Assembly: GCF_900111875.1 (NCBI RefSeq)
Contig: NZ_FOJU01000004.1
Location: forward strand, 186,001 to 250,000
Length of the DNA stretch: 64,000 nt
Reading direction: 5' to 3'
Source: Poseidonocella pacifica
GTDB lineage: Bacteria > Pseudomonadota > Alphaproteobacteria > Rhodobacterales > Rhodobacteraceae
Shown in pieces: positions 10,900-21,916 of the stretch. Position numbers and translations under genes: made by a program. The notes beneath the pieces are model-generated. The model made no database searches. It was not told the origin of the DNA and was given only the letters and a program-made list of their open reading frames with translations. Each line of letters opens with the position of its first letter. The first letter of the stretch is position 1.

Positions 10900-12351
10900 A
10901 TGAGTGTTTTGGACCTTTTGATCGAAGGCGAGAAGGTAAAAGCCGAGGGCGGGCGCACCTTCACACGCAAAAATCCACTGACCGGTGGCGTGGCAACAGA
11001 GGCCGCTGCGGCCTCCGTAGGCGATGCGAGCCGTGCGGCGGATGCTGCAGCACGCGCATTCCCCGAATGGTCCGCAACCGGCCCGGGTGAGCGTCGACGC
11101 CTGCTGCTGGCCGCTGCCGACAGCCTTGAAGCCCGCAAGGACGACATCGCCAAGGCCATGGCCGAAGAATTGGGCGCGACAGCCGCTTGGGCTGGGTTCA
11201 ACGTGATGCTTGCGGCAGGAATGCTGCGCGAGGCGGCCTCCATGACCACCATGATCAAGGGCGAGGTTATCCCTTCGAACCGCCCCGGTTCCATGGCGAT
11301 GGCAATCCGCCAGCCAGCTGGTGTGGTGCTCTCCATGGCGCCCTGGAACGCGCCGGTGATCCTTGGGGTTCGCTCGATTGCCATGCCGCTGGCCTGTGGC
11401 AACACCGTGGTGATGAAATCCTCAGAGCTTTCGCCGCGCACTCATGCGTTGATCGTCGAGGCTATGCAGGAAGGGGGACTGCCCAAAGGCGTGCTGAACG
11501 TCCTGTCCAATGCGCCCGACGATGCAAGTGAGATCGTGGAGGCCCTTATTTCCCATTCCGCGGTGCGCCGGGTGAACTTCACCGGCTCTACCCGCGTGGG
11601 GCGTATCATCGCCAAGCTGGCGGCGGAAAACCTCAAGCCCGCTCTTCTGGAGCTGGGCGGCAAGGCCCCGATGATCGTGCTGGACGATGCCGATCTGGAT
11701 GCGGCTGTCGCCGCTGCGGCCTTCGGCGCCTACATGAACCAAGGCCAGATCTGTATGTCCACCGAGCGGCTTGTGGTGCATGAGGCCATCGCCGATGAAT
11801 TCGTCGAGAAGCTGGGCGCGAAGGTGCGCAGCCTGACGGTCGGGGACCCGCGCGAGGGCAACACCTCACTTGGTTGCGTGGTGGACAAGGGCGCGGTCGA
11901 TCGGATCATGGGGCTGGTTCGGGACGCCGAGGACAAGGGCGCGACGATCGTCGCGGGGGGACATGCCGATGGCGTCCTGATGGAAGCGACCTTGGTCGAC
12001 AATGTCACGCCTTCGATGCGGATCTATACCGAGGAAAGTTTCGGGCCGACCGCCTCCGTTGTGCGCGTGGGCAGCATCGACGAAGCCGTTCGTGTTGCCA
12101 ATGACACCGAATACGGCCTCTCGGCCAGCATTTTCGGGCGCGATACCGTAAGGGCGATGAACGTCGCCAAGCGGATCGAAAGCGGTATCTGCCATATCAA
12201 CGGTCCGACGGTGCACGACGAGGCGCAGATGCCCTTCGGCGGGGTCAAGGATTCCGGCTATGGCCGCTTTGGCGGTGTGGCCGCGATTGAGGAATTCACC
12301 ACGCTCCGCTGGATCACGATCCAGGACGGACAACCGCATTATCCGATCTGA
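10900..12351 (+). CDS. NAD(P)-dependent aldehyde dehydrogenase (aromatic aldehyde type)
   Basis: Cytoplasmic ALDH superfamily enzyme of 483 residues that oxidises an aldehyde to a carboxylate. Catalytic residues are visible: Glu251 in LELGGKAP and Cys285 in NQGQICMSTER. The cofactor loop FTGSTRVGRIIA and the oxyanion Asn in MAPWNAPVI are also present. The overall pattern, with IRQPAGVVLSMAPWNAP and HDEAQMPFGGVKDSGYGRFGG, resembles vanillin, salicylaldehyde and benzaldehyde dehydrogenases. The ATG at 10900 is preferred to the one at 10888 because GGAG lies six bases before it. It follows livF directly, and the likely aldehyde source is the ThDP enzyme at 14552-16282. Confidence 0.88.
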   Translation: MSVLDLLIEGEKVKAEGGRTFTRKNPLTGGVATEAAAASVGDASRAADAAARAFPEWSATGPGERRRLLLAAADSLEARKDDIAKAMAEELGATAAWAGFNVMLAAGMLREAASMTTMIKGEVIPSNRPGSMAMAIRQPAGVVLSMAPWNAPVILGVRSIAMPLACGNTVVMKSSELSPRTHALIVEAMQEGGLPKGVLNVLSNAPDDASEIVEALISHSAVRRVNFTGSTRVGRIIAKLAAENLKPALLELGGKAPMIVLDDADLDAAVAAAAFGAYMNQGQICMSTERLVVHEAIADEFVEKLGAKVRSLTVGDPREGNTSLGCVVDKGAVDRIMGLVRDAEDKGATIVAGGHADGVLMEATLVDNVTPSMRIYTEESFGPTASVVRVGSIDEAVRVANDTEYGLSASIFGRDTVRAMNVAKRIESGICHINGPTVHDEAQMPFGGVKDSGYGRFGGVAAIEEFTTLRWITIQDGQPHYPI

Positions 12352-12362
12352 GGGCGACACCG

Positions 12363-13130
12363 ATGTTTGATCTCGAAGGCAAAGTCTGCGTCGTCACGGG
12401 CGGCGCAGGTTCACTCGGTCTCGCGGCAGCGCGCCTTTTGCGGGAGCAGGGCGCGAAACTGGCCCTGATCGACCTTGATCTGGCCGCGCTTGATGAAGCG
12501 GCGGAGGAGGCGTTCGGCGTAGAGGCGGGCGATGTCTTGCGCCTCGCGGCGGATGTCTCGGACGAGGCACAGGTGCGCCGCGCCGTGGCGCGCACGGTGG
12601 GCCGTTTTGACGGTATTGACGTGCTGTTTTCGAATGCGGGCAACTTCGGCACCGTGGCACCGATCGACGAGTATCCGACAGAGATATTCGACAGCGTTCT
12701 AGCCGTGCATGTGCGCGGCGCGTTCCTCATGGCGAAACACGCGGTGCCTCATATGAAGAAGGGCGGCAGCATCGTGTTGACCTCCAGCGTTGCGGCCACG
12801 CGGGGCGATCCCGGCGTGTATGCCTACATCACCGCCAAGCACGCGCTCACCGGGTTGATGCGGGTGATGGCCAAGGATCTCGCCCCGCGGGGCATCCGGG
12901 TCAACGCGGTCGCGCCGGGCCCCATCGACAACGGGTTTCAAAAGCGGGTCGAAGATGGACTGGGCGCGGAAATCGGCCGTGATGGCACCGAGTTCTTTAA
13001 CGAGATGATCCCGATGGGACGGCACGGAACCGCGGAAGAGATCGCGGCTTCGGTCCTGTTCCTCGCCTCTGCCCAGTCCGCATTCACCACCGGCCATCTG
13101 TTGATGGCCGACGGTGGCATGTCCGTCTGA
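12363..13130 (+). CDS. Short-chain dehydrogenase/reductase
   Basis: Classical SDR of 255 residues, probably an NAD-dependent alcohol or hydroxy-acid dehydrogenase. The cofactor loop is TGGAGSLGLAAARLL, followed by NAG at about residue 95. The catalytic Ser is in VLTSSVAATRG, and the Tyr/Lys pair is YITAKHALTG. The C-terminal motif FTTGHLLMADGGMSV is typical. An acidic residue after the second strand (ALIDLDLAAL) favours NAD over NADP. It starts 11 bases after the ALDH and closes the plus-strand operon. A role oxidising the imported hydroxy-compound to a ketone would fit the cluster but is inference. Confidence 0.87.
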   Translation: MFDLEGKVCVVTGGAGSLGLAAARLLREQGAKLALIDLDLAALDEAAEEAFGVEAGDVLRLAADVSDEAQVRRAVARTVGRFDGIDVLFSNAGNFGTVAPIDEYPTEIFDSVLAVHVRGAFLMAKHAVPHMKKGGSIVLTSSVAATRGDPGVYAYITAKHALTGLMRVMAKDLAPRGIRVNAVAPGPIDNGFQKRVEDGLGAEIGRDGTEFFNEMIPMGRHGTAEEIAASVLFLASAQSAFTTGHLLMADGGMSV

Positions 13131-13132
13131 GG

Positions 13133-13675
13133 TCAGCGAAACAGGTTCTCGATATAGTCGGCGCCAAGCCCGACCTTGTCGTAGTGCGCCTTGCACATCG
13201 CGATATATTGGTGGACGTCAAAATAGCCGTCCGGCTCGCCATCTTCGTCGAGCCAGATCAGCGGGCCGGTGACTTTGAAATAGGCTTTCATCGGCTCGTC
13301 ATGTTCATAGGCCACGAGCGTGTGGCCCTCGCCGGGTGTCTCATAGACAAAGTCCCCCGCCGTGGCGATCCAATCATGCTCCAGATAGCCCCACTTGCCA
13401 GAGATCGTGAAGGCAAAGACCTCATGTGGGTGATAGTGGCGGTTCACCAGCCCGGGACCGGTGGCCATCAGGATATCGCACCATTGGTTCTTGGATGGCG
13501 AAATCCAGAGCGGTCTGGAAAACACTGTTTCCGTGAATGGCACGTAATAACGCATGTCGTCATCAGTGACGTTCGACAGATAGACTTCGGGCTTGGCATC
13601 AGGCTGAAATACTTTGGTGATCGGTTTCAGATCACGCCAGAATTCGCTACCTGTTGCTTTTGGGTCGTCCTTCAT
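13133..13675 (-). CDS. Cupin, 2,4'-dihydroxyacetophenone dioxygenase family
   Basis: Single-domain cupin of 180 residues. Motif 1 runs from Gly75 to Gly93 and provides His80, His82 and Glu85. Motif 2 provides His118 in GEGHTLV. These are the iron ligands expected of a non-heme dioxygenase. Length and motifs match the 2,4'-dihydroxyacetophenone dioxygenase family, which cleaves an aryl alpha-hydroxyketone to an aromatic acid plus formate. GGAGG precedes the ATG. The gene converges on the SDR with only two bases between the stops and is read from the same side as the IclR regulator. The exact substrate is unproved. Confidence 0.75.
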   Translation of the reverse strand: MKDDPKATGSEFWRDLKPITKVFQPDAKPEVYLSNVTDDDMRYYVPFTETVFSRPLWISPSKNQWCDILMATGPGLVNRHYHPHEVFAFTISGKWGYLEHDWIATAGDFVYETPGEGHTLVAYEHDEPMKAYFKVTGPLIWLDEDGEPDGYFDVHQYIAMCKAHYDKVGLGADYIENLFR

Positions 13676-13720
13676 TGGGTGGCTCCTCCCTTGGATTTGA
13701 TGTCGGTGCGCGGCTCTTGG

Positions 13721-14440
13721 CTAGGTCAGTGTGGCCGCAGCTTTGGTGAGTTGTTCTTTGGCGAGATCGACAAAGGCGCTGTCCATCCGGCCCAGCGTGC
13801 CGAAGGCAGAGAGCGTGAGCACGGCACGCCCCTCCACCAGAACGGGGACAGAGACCGCAGCGATATCCGGCTCGTTGTCGCCCCGGTTCAGGGCATAGCC
13901 GCACGCCAGCACCTCTTGCAGTGTCGGGTTGATCGCCGCGATTGCGCTTGCATCGAGGCCTTGCGCCAGGGACCAGTTTTCCCGGTCGCGGGGCGTCATG
14001 TGAGCCAGAAACAACCGCCCCTGCGCGGTGTTCAGCATGGGCAGTGTCGTGCCGATCCTGATGTTCACCGAAATGGGGCGCTGCGCCTGCGAGACCGCGA
14101 CACACTGCGGGCCGCGCGGGGTGAACCGACACGCCATGACGGATTCGTCCAGCGTCTCTCTCAGCCTGTCCAATGTGGATTGGAGCGTCTTGGGCAGCGG
14201 CGCAAGATCGTCGGCCATTCGCCCGAGCCGTGCAAGCCGGGGCCCCGGGGCAAAGACGCCACGCCGCACCGTGATCAGCACGCCCACTGCTTCCAGCGTA
14301 ACCAGAAACCGGTGGGCCGTCGCATAAGACATACGCAACTCACGCGCCACGACCTCCGCCGTGAGTTCGGGGCGATCCTCGCTCAGCAAGTCAAGCGCAT
14401 CGAACGCTTTCATCACGGACAGGTTGATCGGTGTCGCCAT
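13721..14440 (-). CDS. IclR-family transcriptional regulator
   Basis: Regulator of 239 residues. The N-terminal winged helix spans about residues 1-65 (LTAEVVARELRMSYATAHRFL is the helix-turn-helix). The C-terminal effector domain carries RLGRMADDLAPLPKTLQSTLDRLR and GRAVLTLSAFG. IclR proteins commonly control aromatic catabolism and respond to aromatic acids. The ATG at 14440 gives the normal family length; the open frame extends further upstream but would overlap the divergent ThDP gene. It sits between the cupin gene, on its strand, and the divergent ThDP enzyme, so it likely controls both. Confidence 0.87.
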   Translation of the reverse strand: MATPINLSVMKAFDALDLLSEDRPELTAEVVARELRMSYATAHRFLVTLEAVGVLITVRRGVFAPGPRLARLGRMADDLAPLPKTLQSTLDRLRETLDESVMACRFTPRGPQCVAVSQAQRPISVNIRIGTTLPMLNTAQGRLFLAHMTPRDRENWSLAQGLDASAIAAINPTLQEVLACGYALNRGDNEPDIAAVSVPVLVEGRAVLTLSAFGTLGRMDSAFVDLAKEQLTKAAATLT

Positions 14441-14551
14441 GCGTTGGCCCTTGTCGAACAAGATTGACACAAGTTGCCAAGTGTTATCATTATTTGCAAT
14501 TGAAATCTCTCTATGTGATTTTAGGCGCGATCTCTTTGAAAGGACACGACC

Positions 14552-16282
14552 ATGAGCAAGACCCAGTCCATCACCGCCGGTGGCGCGATTTTTGGCAAGC
14601 TCAAGGCATTGGGGGTCGACTATATCTTCACCAATTCCGGCACGGATTTCCCGCCTATCGTTGAAGGGTTGGTTGAGGCACGCCGGGCGGGGATTGACCT
14701 TCCGGTCCCTGTGACAGTGCCCCATGAACATGCTGCCGTGTCTATGGCGCACGGATACTGGCAGGTTACGGGCCGGCCGCAGGCGGTCTTGCTGCACACC
14801 AATGTGGGGCTGTCGAATGGGGCAACCGCGGCGATCAATGCGTGGTGCGATCAGGTGCCGATGATCCTGATGTCGGGCCGGACGCCGGTGACGGAGCATT
14901 CGCGCTTTGGGGCGCGTACGGTGCCCATCGGTTGGGGGCAGGAGATGTTTGATCAGGATGCTCTCATCCGAGAGACGACGAAGTGGAATTATGAGTTGCG
15001 CTTTGCCGACCAGATCGCCGACCTGCTGGATCGCGCCTGGGCTATTTCCAATTCCACGCCAAAGGGCCCCGTCTATCTGAGCCTACCGCGCGAAGTACTG
15101 TGCGATCCTTGCCCGGGCACCGGGCTGGATACGCCCTCGCGCATGGCGCCGGTGACGACGGCCCCTGATGCAACCGCTCTGCGCCAAGCTGCGGAAGCGC
15201 TCGCTGCGGCTGAGAATCCGCTGATCATCGCGCAACGCGGCGCGGGCAGTGAGTCAGGCTTCGCCGCGCTGCAAGACTTGTGCGAAGCGCATGCGCTGCC
15301 GCTCTCGCACTACTGGTCGAACCAACTGGCGATACCACTGTCTCACCCCATGCAAGTGGGTGCGGACCCCGGGCCGTGGCTTGCGGAGGCGGACGTGGTG
15401 CTGGTGCTCAACGCTCTCGCGCCTTGGTTCCCGGACAAGGTGACACTCCGCGATGACGTGACTGTCATTCAGGCGGGGCCGGATCCGTTGTTCTCTCGTA
15501 CTCCGGTACGCAATTTCCCAGCGGCGATCACGCTGTCAGGGCCGGTTGAAACCGTAATTGACGGGCTCTCGCGTGAGATGGCAAGCGAACCGAAAGACGA
15601 CGCGCAGGTCGCGGCGCGGCGCGAACGGATCGCCACTGCATCCAGTGCCGTGCGTGAAAAGGTCGTGGCCAGTGCAAAAGCCGGGTGCGCCTCTCCCATG
15701 AGCAAGGATTGGGTCAGCCTTTGTCTGGGCCGCGCGATCAAGGCGCAGGCCGCGGAAGGACGCAGGTCAACGGTTTTCCACGAATTGGGCTGTCCGCTTC
15801 CCCCGCTCGATCTGGATCAACCCGACAGCTATTTTCAAGAGCCACATTCCGGCGGGTTGGGCTGGGGTTTGCCTGCAGCCATCGGGGCCCAGATGGCCGA
15901 CCCTGATCGCCTCGTCTTTGCGACCATGGGCGATGGCAGCTACATGTTCGCCAATCCCACCGCTTGCCACCTAGTGGCGGAGGCGCATGAGGTGCCCGTG
16001 ATCATTCTGGTGCTCAATAACGAGGAATGGGGCGCGGTGCGTCATTCAGTCGAAGGGCTATATCCGCATGGCGCGGCGCGGGCGGCCAATGAGGTGCCAC
16101 TCACCTCGTTGCGGCCCAGCCCGGATTTCACCCAAACGGCAGCAGCCAGTCGTGCCTATACCGAAACCGTCACGGACGGGGCCGCGCTTCCCGACGCATT
16201 GGATCGAGCGATTTCCGTAGCAACTTCTGAGCGTCGGCAGGTGTTGCTCAACATCGCCATTGCCCGAACCTCGCCGCGTTGA
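14552..16282 (+). CDS. ThDP-dependent decarboxylase-like enzyme (acetolactate synthase / benzoylformate decarboxylase superfamily)
   Basis: Thiamine-diphosphate enzyme of 576 residues with the three-domain order of the family. The cofactor-activating Glu59 lies in VPHEHAAVSMAHGYW. A central domain starts near residue 205. The C-terminal ThDP/Mg motif is GDGSYMF followed about 25 residues later by NN. Family members decarboxylate 2-keto acids or join them to aldehydes. The company of an ALDH and an SDR fits a mandelate-like route in which a 2-keto acid is decarboxylated to an aldehyde that the ALDH then oxidises. Sequence reading alone cannot separate a decarboxylase from a carboligase. It is divergent from the IclR gene and about 110 bases from it. 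Confidence 0.78.
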   Translation: MSKTQSITAGGAIFGKLKALGVDYIFTNSGTDFPPIVEGLVEARRAGIDLPVPVTVPHEHAAVSMAHGYWQVTGRPQAVLLHTNVGLSNGATAAINAWCDQVPMILMSGRTPVTEHSRFGARTVPIGWGQEMFDQDALIRETTKWNYELRFADQIADLLDRAWAISNSTPKGPVYLSLPREVLCDPCPGTGLDTPSRMAPVTTAPDATALRQAAEALAAAENPLIIAQRGAGSESGFAALQDLCEAHALPLSHYWSNQLAIPLSHPMQVGADPGPWLAEADVVLVLNALAPWFPDKVTLRDDVTVIQAGPDPLFSRTPVRNFPAAITLSGPVETVIDGLSREMASEPKDDAQVAARRERIATASSAVREKVVASAKAGCASPMSKDWVSLCLGRAIKAQAAEGRRSTVFHELGCPLPPLDLDQPDSYFQEPHSGGLGWGLPAAIGAQMADPDRLVFATMGDGSYMFANPTACHLVAEAHEVPVIILVLNNEEWGAVRHSVEGLYPHGAARAANEVPLTSLRPSPDFTQTAAASRAYTETVTDGAALPDALDRAISVATSERRQVLLNIAIARTSPR

Positions 16283-16309
16283 GCGCCGCCGGGGGATCAA
16301 CTCAACTGC

Positions 16310-16330
16310 CCGGAGTGGTGCAAACTCCGG
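16310..16330 (+). terminator. Inverted repeat after the ThDP gene
   Basis: Arms CCGGAGT / ACTCCGG with a seven-base loop, 28 bases after the stop. There is no T tract, so termination is only likely. Confidence 0.45.
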
Positions 16331-16632
16331 AATACCCCGGTACGAGAGCTGCGCTTAACCCTACGGAAACGTTCCATCGGTAACTTTCGGGCGTGTAAAT
16401 GCCAACAGGCTGGAGTTCGACGCGCCCGGGGAGTCTTCCCCGTTCGGCGTTCTGCCGCCGATATCTGCAATTTTTCTTGCTATTAATCGCGATTCGCCTC
16501 ATACGGGCCTCGCTACGTTACTCTCTATCGCTCTACTGTCTCCGTCTACCGGCGCTCAGTCCCTCGATCCAGACCGACGACGCCAGGCTGCCGCAACGAC
16601 GCGGGCAGCACCACAGACAGGAGACCACGGAT
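16331..16632 (+). promoter_or_regulatory. Long non-coding leader region of the cold-shock gene
   Basis: About 300 bases with no convincing gene on either strand; a 66-codon minus-strand frame at 16302-16502 has no ribosome site and no recognisable product. The tract from 16465 to 16500 is locally AT-richer (ATTTTTCTTGCTATTAATCG) and is the best place for a promoter, though no clear -35/-10 pair is visible. Long structured 5' leaders are common on cspA-type mRNAs. The last 15 bases hold the ribosome site for csp (GACAGGAGACC). Confidence 0.4.
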
Positions 16633-16839
16633 ATGGCCACCGGCACCGTGAAATGGTTCAACACAACCAAAGGCTTCGGCTTCATTGCACCTGAAACAGG
16701 CGGCAAAGACGTTTTCGTTCACATCAGCGCTGTCGAGCGTTCGGGCCTCACCGGCCTCGCCGACAACCAGAAAGTGACTTACGACATCGAAGCAGGCCGT
16801 GACGGCCGCGAGTCGGCAGTTAACCTCGAGTTGATCTGA
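16633..16839 (+). CDS. Cold-shock domain protein
   Basis: Small OB-fold nucleic-acid-binding protein of 68 residues. Both RNA-binding motifs are intact: RNP1 as KGFGFIAP and RNP2 as VFVHISAV. The chain starts MATGTVKWFNTTKGFG, the standard start of the family, so the frame that continues upstream of this ATG is not coding. GGAG lies ahead of the start. It is followed by two hairpins, the second a clear terminator, so the gene is a single unit. Family members act as RNA chaperones. Confidence 0.95.
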   Translation: MATGTVKWFNTTKGFGFIAPETGGKDVFVHISAVERSGLTGLADNQKVTYDIEAGRDGRESAVNLELI

Positions 16840-16844
16840 GCCAC

Positions 16845-16862
16845 TCTGACCTTCGGGTCAGA
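16845..16862 (+). terminator. UUCG-tetraloop hairpin after csp
   Basis: Seven-bp stem TCTGACC / GGTCAGA closed by a TTCG tetraloop on a C-G pair, an exceptionally stable RNA loop. It starts five bases after the csp stop and lies before the main terminator. It may protect the mRNA 3' end. Confidence 0.6.
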
Positions 16863-16875
16863 TGATGAGACTTCT

Positions 16876-16899
16876 AAGGGCGGTACTTCCGCCCTTTTT
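16876..16899 (+). terminator. Rho-independent terminator of csp
   Basis: Perfect stem AAGGGCGG / CCGCCCTT with a five-base loop followed by a run of T, directly after the csp gene. Confidence 0.9.
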
Positions 16900-17049
16900 G
16901 CTGTCTGGGATCTACATATTTGCGATCCCTTTGCGCCACCTGCCATCATCGCATCATCGCATGAGCGCAGAGTTGGACGTGCGCTTGACATGGCCTAGCC
17001 CTCCGAGAAAAGTGCCCGGAAGGCGCATCCCCGAGGTGCAAAGGATCCG

Positions 17050-18405
17050 GTGCGAGAAATGACGGCCCCAATTCCACTTTCCGTCACGACGCGTACCTGG
17101 GCCCGTATCGCCCTTCTGTCGTTTGGCGGCCCGGCAGGGCAGATTGCCGTCATGCATCGCATCGTTGTGGAGGAGAAACGGTGGATCGGTGAGGCTCGTT
17201 TCCTCAATGCACTGAATTTCTGCATGCTGCTTCCGGGGCCGGAGGCACAGCAGCTTGCGATCTATCTCGGCTGGTTGATGAATCGAACGGCAGGCGGGGT
17301 AGTCGCCGGAGTGCTGTTCGTCTTGCCGGGCTTCGTTTCCATTCTGGCGCTCAGCCTGCTCTACGCGGCCTTTGGTCATGTGCCGGCGATTGAGGGGTTG
17401 TTCTTTGGCCTCACAGCAGCGGTGCTAGCGATTGTTGTACAGGCGGTGCTTCGCATCGGGTCTCGTGCGCTCCATAGCAAGGCCGCCATTTTGCTTGCGG
17501 CCCTCTCTTTCCTCGCCTTGTATGCTTTCGCGGTGCCATTTCCGGCAATCGTTGTTGTCGCCGGGCTGACGGGCCTTATCGCGGGCCGCCGGGGGAATCG
17601 CGGGTTCGGAATGGGCGCGAAAGCCGCGTCTGCCTCTGATCTCTCGGACCAAAGGTCGTTGCTGGGCGAAGGTGTTCCGGCTCATGCCAAGCAGAAGGGT
17701 GCCACGCTGCGCCCGGCTCTTATCTGTCTCGTGCTCTGGCTCGTCCCAGTCGGCGGGCTGCTGCTTGCACTGGGTCCCGATGCCACCTTTTCCCGGCTCG
17801 GGGTGTTCTTCAGTCAGTTGGCCGTCGTGACGTTCGGCGGGGCCTATGCCGTGCTCGCCTATGTTGCCCAAGCGGCGGTGGAATTGCACGGGTGGCTAAC
17901 GCCAGAGGAAATGCTCGACGGATTGGGAATGGCGGAAACCACGCCGGGCCCTCTCATCCAAGTTGTCCAGTTCGTTGGATTTCTCGCGGCTTTTCGCTTT
18001 CCCGATGGGCTCAACCCATGGCTCGCGGCGGTTCTGGCGTCCTGTCTCGTGACATGGGTGACCTTTTTGCCGTCGTTCCTGTGGATATTCCTCGGCGCCC
18101 CTCACATCGAGCGTCTTCGGGCAAATCCGTTCGTTGCAAGTGGGCTCGCAGCAATCACCGCCGCGATTGTCGGGGTGGTCCTGAATCTCGCGCTCTGGTT
18201 TGCAGTGCATGCACTCTTCAAGGAGCAAATCACGGTCGATGCGGGACTTTTACACATCGACCTGCCGATACCATCATCGGTTGATCCCGTCGCTGCCCTC
18301 TTGGCGGCCGGTGCGGCGGTGGCGATCTTTCGCTTTAACGCAGGCGTTCTCAGCGTACTTGCTGTATGCGCGGGGGGCGGGATGGCCTATTTCGGTCTGA
18401 AATAG
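17050..18405 (+). CDS. chrA: Chromate transporter ChrA
   Basis: Inner-membrane protein of 451 residues of the long-chain CHR family, which exports chromate. Two homologous halves are visible. The first has ALLSFGGPAGQIAVMHRIVVEEKRWI and the conserved LLPGPEAQQLAIYLG. The second has TFGGAYAVLAYVAQAAVE and ETTPGPLIQVVQFVGFLAAF. A GTG at 17050 is chosen because AAGGA lies five bases before it; an ATG at 17059 is the alternative. No chrB regulator is next to it. It converges with the OmpA gene, with a GC-rich 40-base gap between the stops. Confidence 0.92.
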   Translation: MREMTAPIPLSVTTRTWARIALLSFGGPAGQIAVMHRIVVEEKRWIGEARFLNALNFCMLLPGPEAQQLAIYLGWLMNRTAGGVVAGVLFVLPGFVSILALSLLYAAFGHVPAIEGLFFGLTAAVLAIVVQAVLRIGSRALHSKAAILLAALSFLALYAFAVPFPAIVVVAGLTGLIAGRRGNRGFGMGAKAASASDLSDQRSLLGEGVPAHAKQKGATLRPALICLVLWLVPVGGLLLALGPDATFSRLGVFFSQLAVVTFGGAYAVLAYVAQAAVELHGWLTPEEMLDGLGMAETTPGPLIQVVQFVGFLAAFRFPDGLNPWLAAVLASCLVTWVTFLPSFLWIFLGAPHIERLRANPFVASGLAAITAAIVGVVLNLALWFAVHALFKEQITVDAGLLHIDLPIPSSVDPVAALLAAGAAVAIFRFNAGVLSVLAVCAGGGMAYFGLK

Positions 18406-18445
18406 GCGAGGGATGCGGGCGACCCGTGGGCCGCCCGACCGGGAT

Positions 18446-20188
<1,743 letters not shown>

Positions 20189-20297
20189 AATCGGTCCTTT
20201 CGTTCATCCGCGTGGATGGAATGACTCTCAACGCACGAGACCGCGTTCCGGTTCGATCCGAAGCGCAGTCCCGTCGTAAAAAAGATGAGCGGACTGG

Positions 20298-21116
20298 TTA
20301 GGACTTGATCAGATCGTCAACTGCGCGCAGCCTTGCAAGCAGGGCGGGAAGCTCGGACACCGGCACCATGTTTGGGCCATCCGAAGGCGCGTTGTCCGGG
20401 TCTTCGTGTGTTTCGATGAAGAGGGCCGCACACCCGACCGCCAGCGCCGCGCGCGCAAGCGGTGGTACAAATTGGCGCTGTCCACCGGAAGAGGTACCTT
20501 GCCCACCGGGAAGCTGCACCGAGTGAGTAGCATCAAAGACGACCGGATACCCGGTTTCGGCCATGATCGGGAGCGAACGCAGGTCGGACACCAGCATGTT
20601 GTATCCAAAAGACGTGCCCCGCTCGCACAGCATGATCCGTTCGTTGCCCGTGCTGGCAATCTTGGCGGCCACGTTGGCCATGTCCCACGGAGCGAGGAAC
20701 TGCCCCTTCTTGACGTTGATTGCAGCACCGGTCTCCCCTGCCGCGAGCAGGAGATCGGTCTGGCGGCACAGAAACGCAGGAATTTGAAGTAGATCGGCCA
20801 CTTCAGCCGCGCGGGCGCAGTGCCCCGGTTCATGCACGTCCGTCAGAATGGGGCACCCGAACCGCGCCTTGACCTCGGCGAGGATCTCCAGACCCTTCTC
20901 CATGCCAAGTCCGCGTTTCCCCTCAAGCGAAGAGCGATTGGCCTTGTCGTAGCTCGCCTTGAAGATCCACGGAGTTCGTGCGGCTTCGGCGGCGTCGCGA
21001 ATGCGCTCTGCCATCATGAGCGCGTGTTCAAGGCTCTCAAGCTGGCACGGACCGGAAATGAGCGCAAATGGCGCATCATTGGAAATGCTGACGGGGCCGA
21101 CCTCGACGGTTTTCAT
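20298..21116 (-). CDS. kdsA: 3-deoxy-8-phosphooctulonate (Kdo-8-P) synthase
   Basis: Cytoplasmic enzyme that condenses phosphoenolpyruvate with arabinose-5-phosphate to Kdo-8-phosphate, a step towards lipopolysaccharide inner core. It has 272 residues, normal for the family. Visible motifs are [11 protein letters not shown] at the start, [12 protein letters not shown] (substrate loop), [30 protein letters not shown] and [12 protein letters not shown]. It is the last gene of a kdsD-kdsB-kdsA operon and overlaps the kdsB stop by four bases. Kdo-8-P phosphatase is not in the window. Confidence 0.97.
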   Translation of the reverse strand: MKTVEVGPVSISNDAPFALISGPCQLESLEHALMMAERIRDAAEAARTPWIFKASYDKANRSSLEGKRGLGMEKGLEILAEVKARFGCPILTDVHEPGHCARAAEVADLLQIPAFLCRQTDLLLAAGETGAAINVKKGQFLAPWDMANVAAKIASTGNERIMLCERGTSFGYNMLVSDLRSLPIMAETGYPVVFDATHSVQLPGGQGTSSGGQRQFVPPLARAALAVGCAALFIETHEDPDNAPSDGPNMVPVSELPALLARLRAVDDLIKS

Positions 21117-21916
21117 TCAATGCCTTCTTTCTTCAGAACGGTTTCGATGCGCTCCACATCGACAGGGTTGTTGAGTTCCCAAAATACGCGGCCGCGGCCT
21201 TCGACTTCTACACAGGTGACTGGCCAGCCATTTTCGATAAACCGTAGCTGTTCCAACCCTTCGGCGCGTTCCAGCGTGCCCTCGGGCCACCCGCCATATT
21301 GGGTGAGTGCATCGGGGCGGTAGCTATAGACGCCCACATGATGATGGACGACAGGCGGGTTGGCCAAATCGCCGACATAGGGCAGCACTTCCTTGGAGAA
21401 ATAGATCGCCTGACCGTCGCTGCGCATCACGGCGGTGGTACCGCCCACGCGGCCTTCGCGGCGGTCTGTGACCAAGTGGGCAAGGGTTTCAGCGTCGCAT
21501 CGCAGCACGGGGGTCGCGACCTGAACATGCGCACTGGCGCGCATCACGCCAATCAGGTCGGACACGAACCATGCCGGCGTCAGGGGCGCATCGCCTTGGA
21601 GATTGACGACGATATCGGGTTTCTCAGCAAGCTGCGCCACAGCCTCGGCGCAGCGTTCGGTGCCGTTGCGCGCCTCTGTGGAGGTCATGATCACCTCTGC
21701 GCCAAAAGCCTCCGCAGCTTCCCGGATACGATCATCATCCGTCAGGACATAAACATCATCCGCCTCTGGAACGGCCTTTGCGGCTTCCCAGCTGCGCCGG
21801 ATAAGCGATTTTGCGACCCCAGACGCGCCGGTCAACTCCACAAGCGGTTTTCCGGGGTACCGGGTGCTCGCAAAGCGGGCGGGGATGAAAATGACTGCGC
21901 GGCCCGGGTTTGTCAT
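21113..21916 (-). CDS. kdsB: 3-deoxy-manno-octulosonate cytidylyltransferase (CMP-Kdo synthetase)
   Basis: Activates Kdo with CTP to CMP-Kdo for transfer to lipid A. It has 267 residues. The nucleotide-binding start [18 protein letters not shown] is the family hallmark. VNLQGDAPL carries the metal aspartate, and YFSKEVLPY and [11 protein letters not shown] are further family positions. Both ends overlap neighbours by four bases (kdsD upstream, kdsA downstream), so the three are translationally coupled. Confidence 0.96.
   Translation of the reverse strand: MTNPGRAVIFIPARFASTRYPGKPLVELTGASGVAKSLIRRSWEAAKAVPEADDVYVLTDDDRIREAAEAFGAEVIMTSTEARNGTERCAEAVAQLAEKPDIVVNLQGDAPLTPAWFVSDLIGVMRASAHVQVATPVLRCDAETLAHLVTDRREGRVGGTTAVMRSDGQAIYFSKEVLPYVGDLANPPVVHHHVGVYSYRPDALTQYGGWPEGTLERAEGLEQLRFIENGWPVTCVEVEGRGRVFWELNNPVDVERIETVLKKEGIE

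Noticed and set aside
16302-16502. A 66-codon minus-strand frame between the ThDP gene and csp
   Set aside because: No ribosome site, no signal or family pattern, and it begins inside the AT-rich leader of csp.
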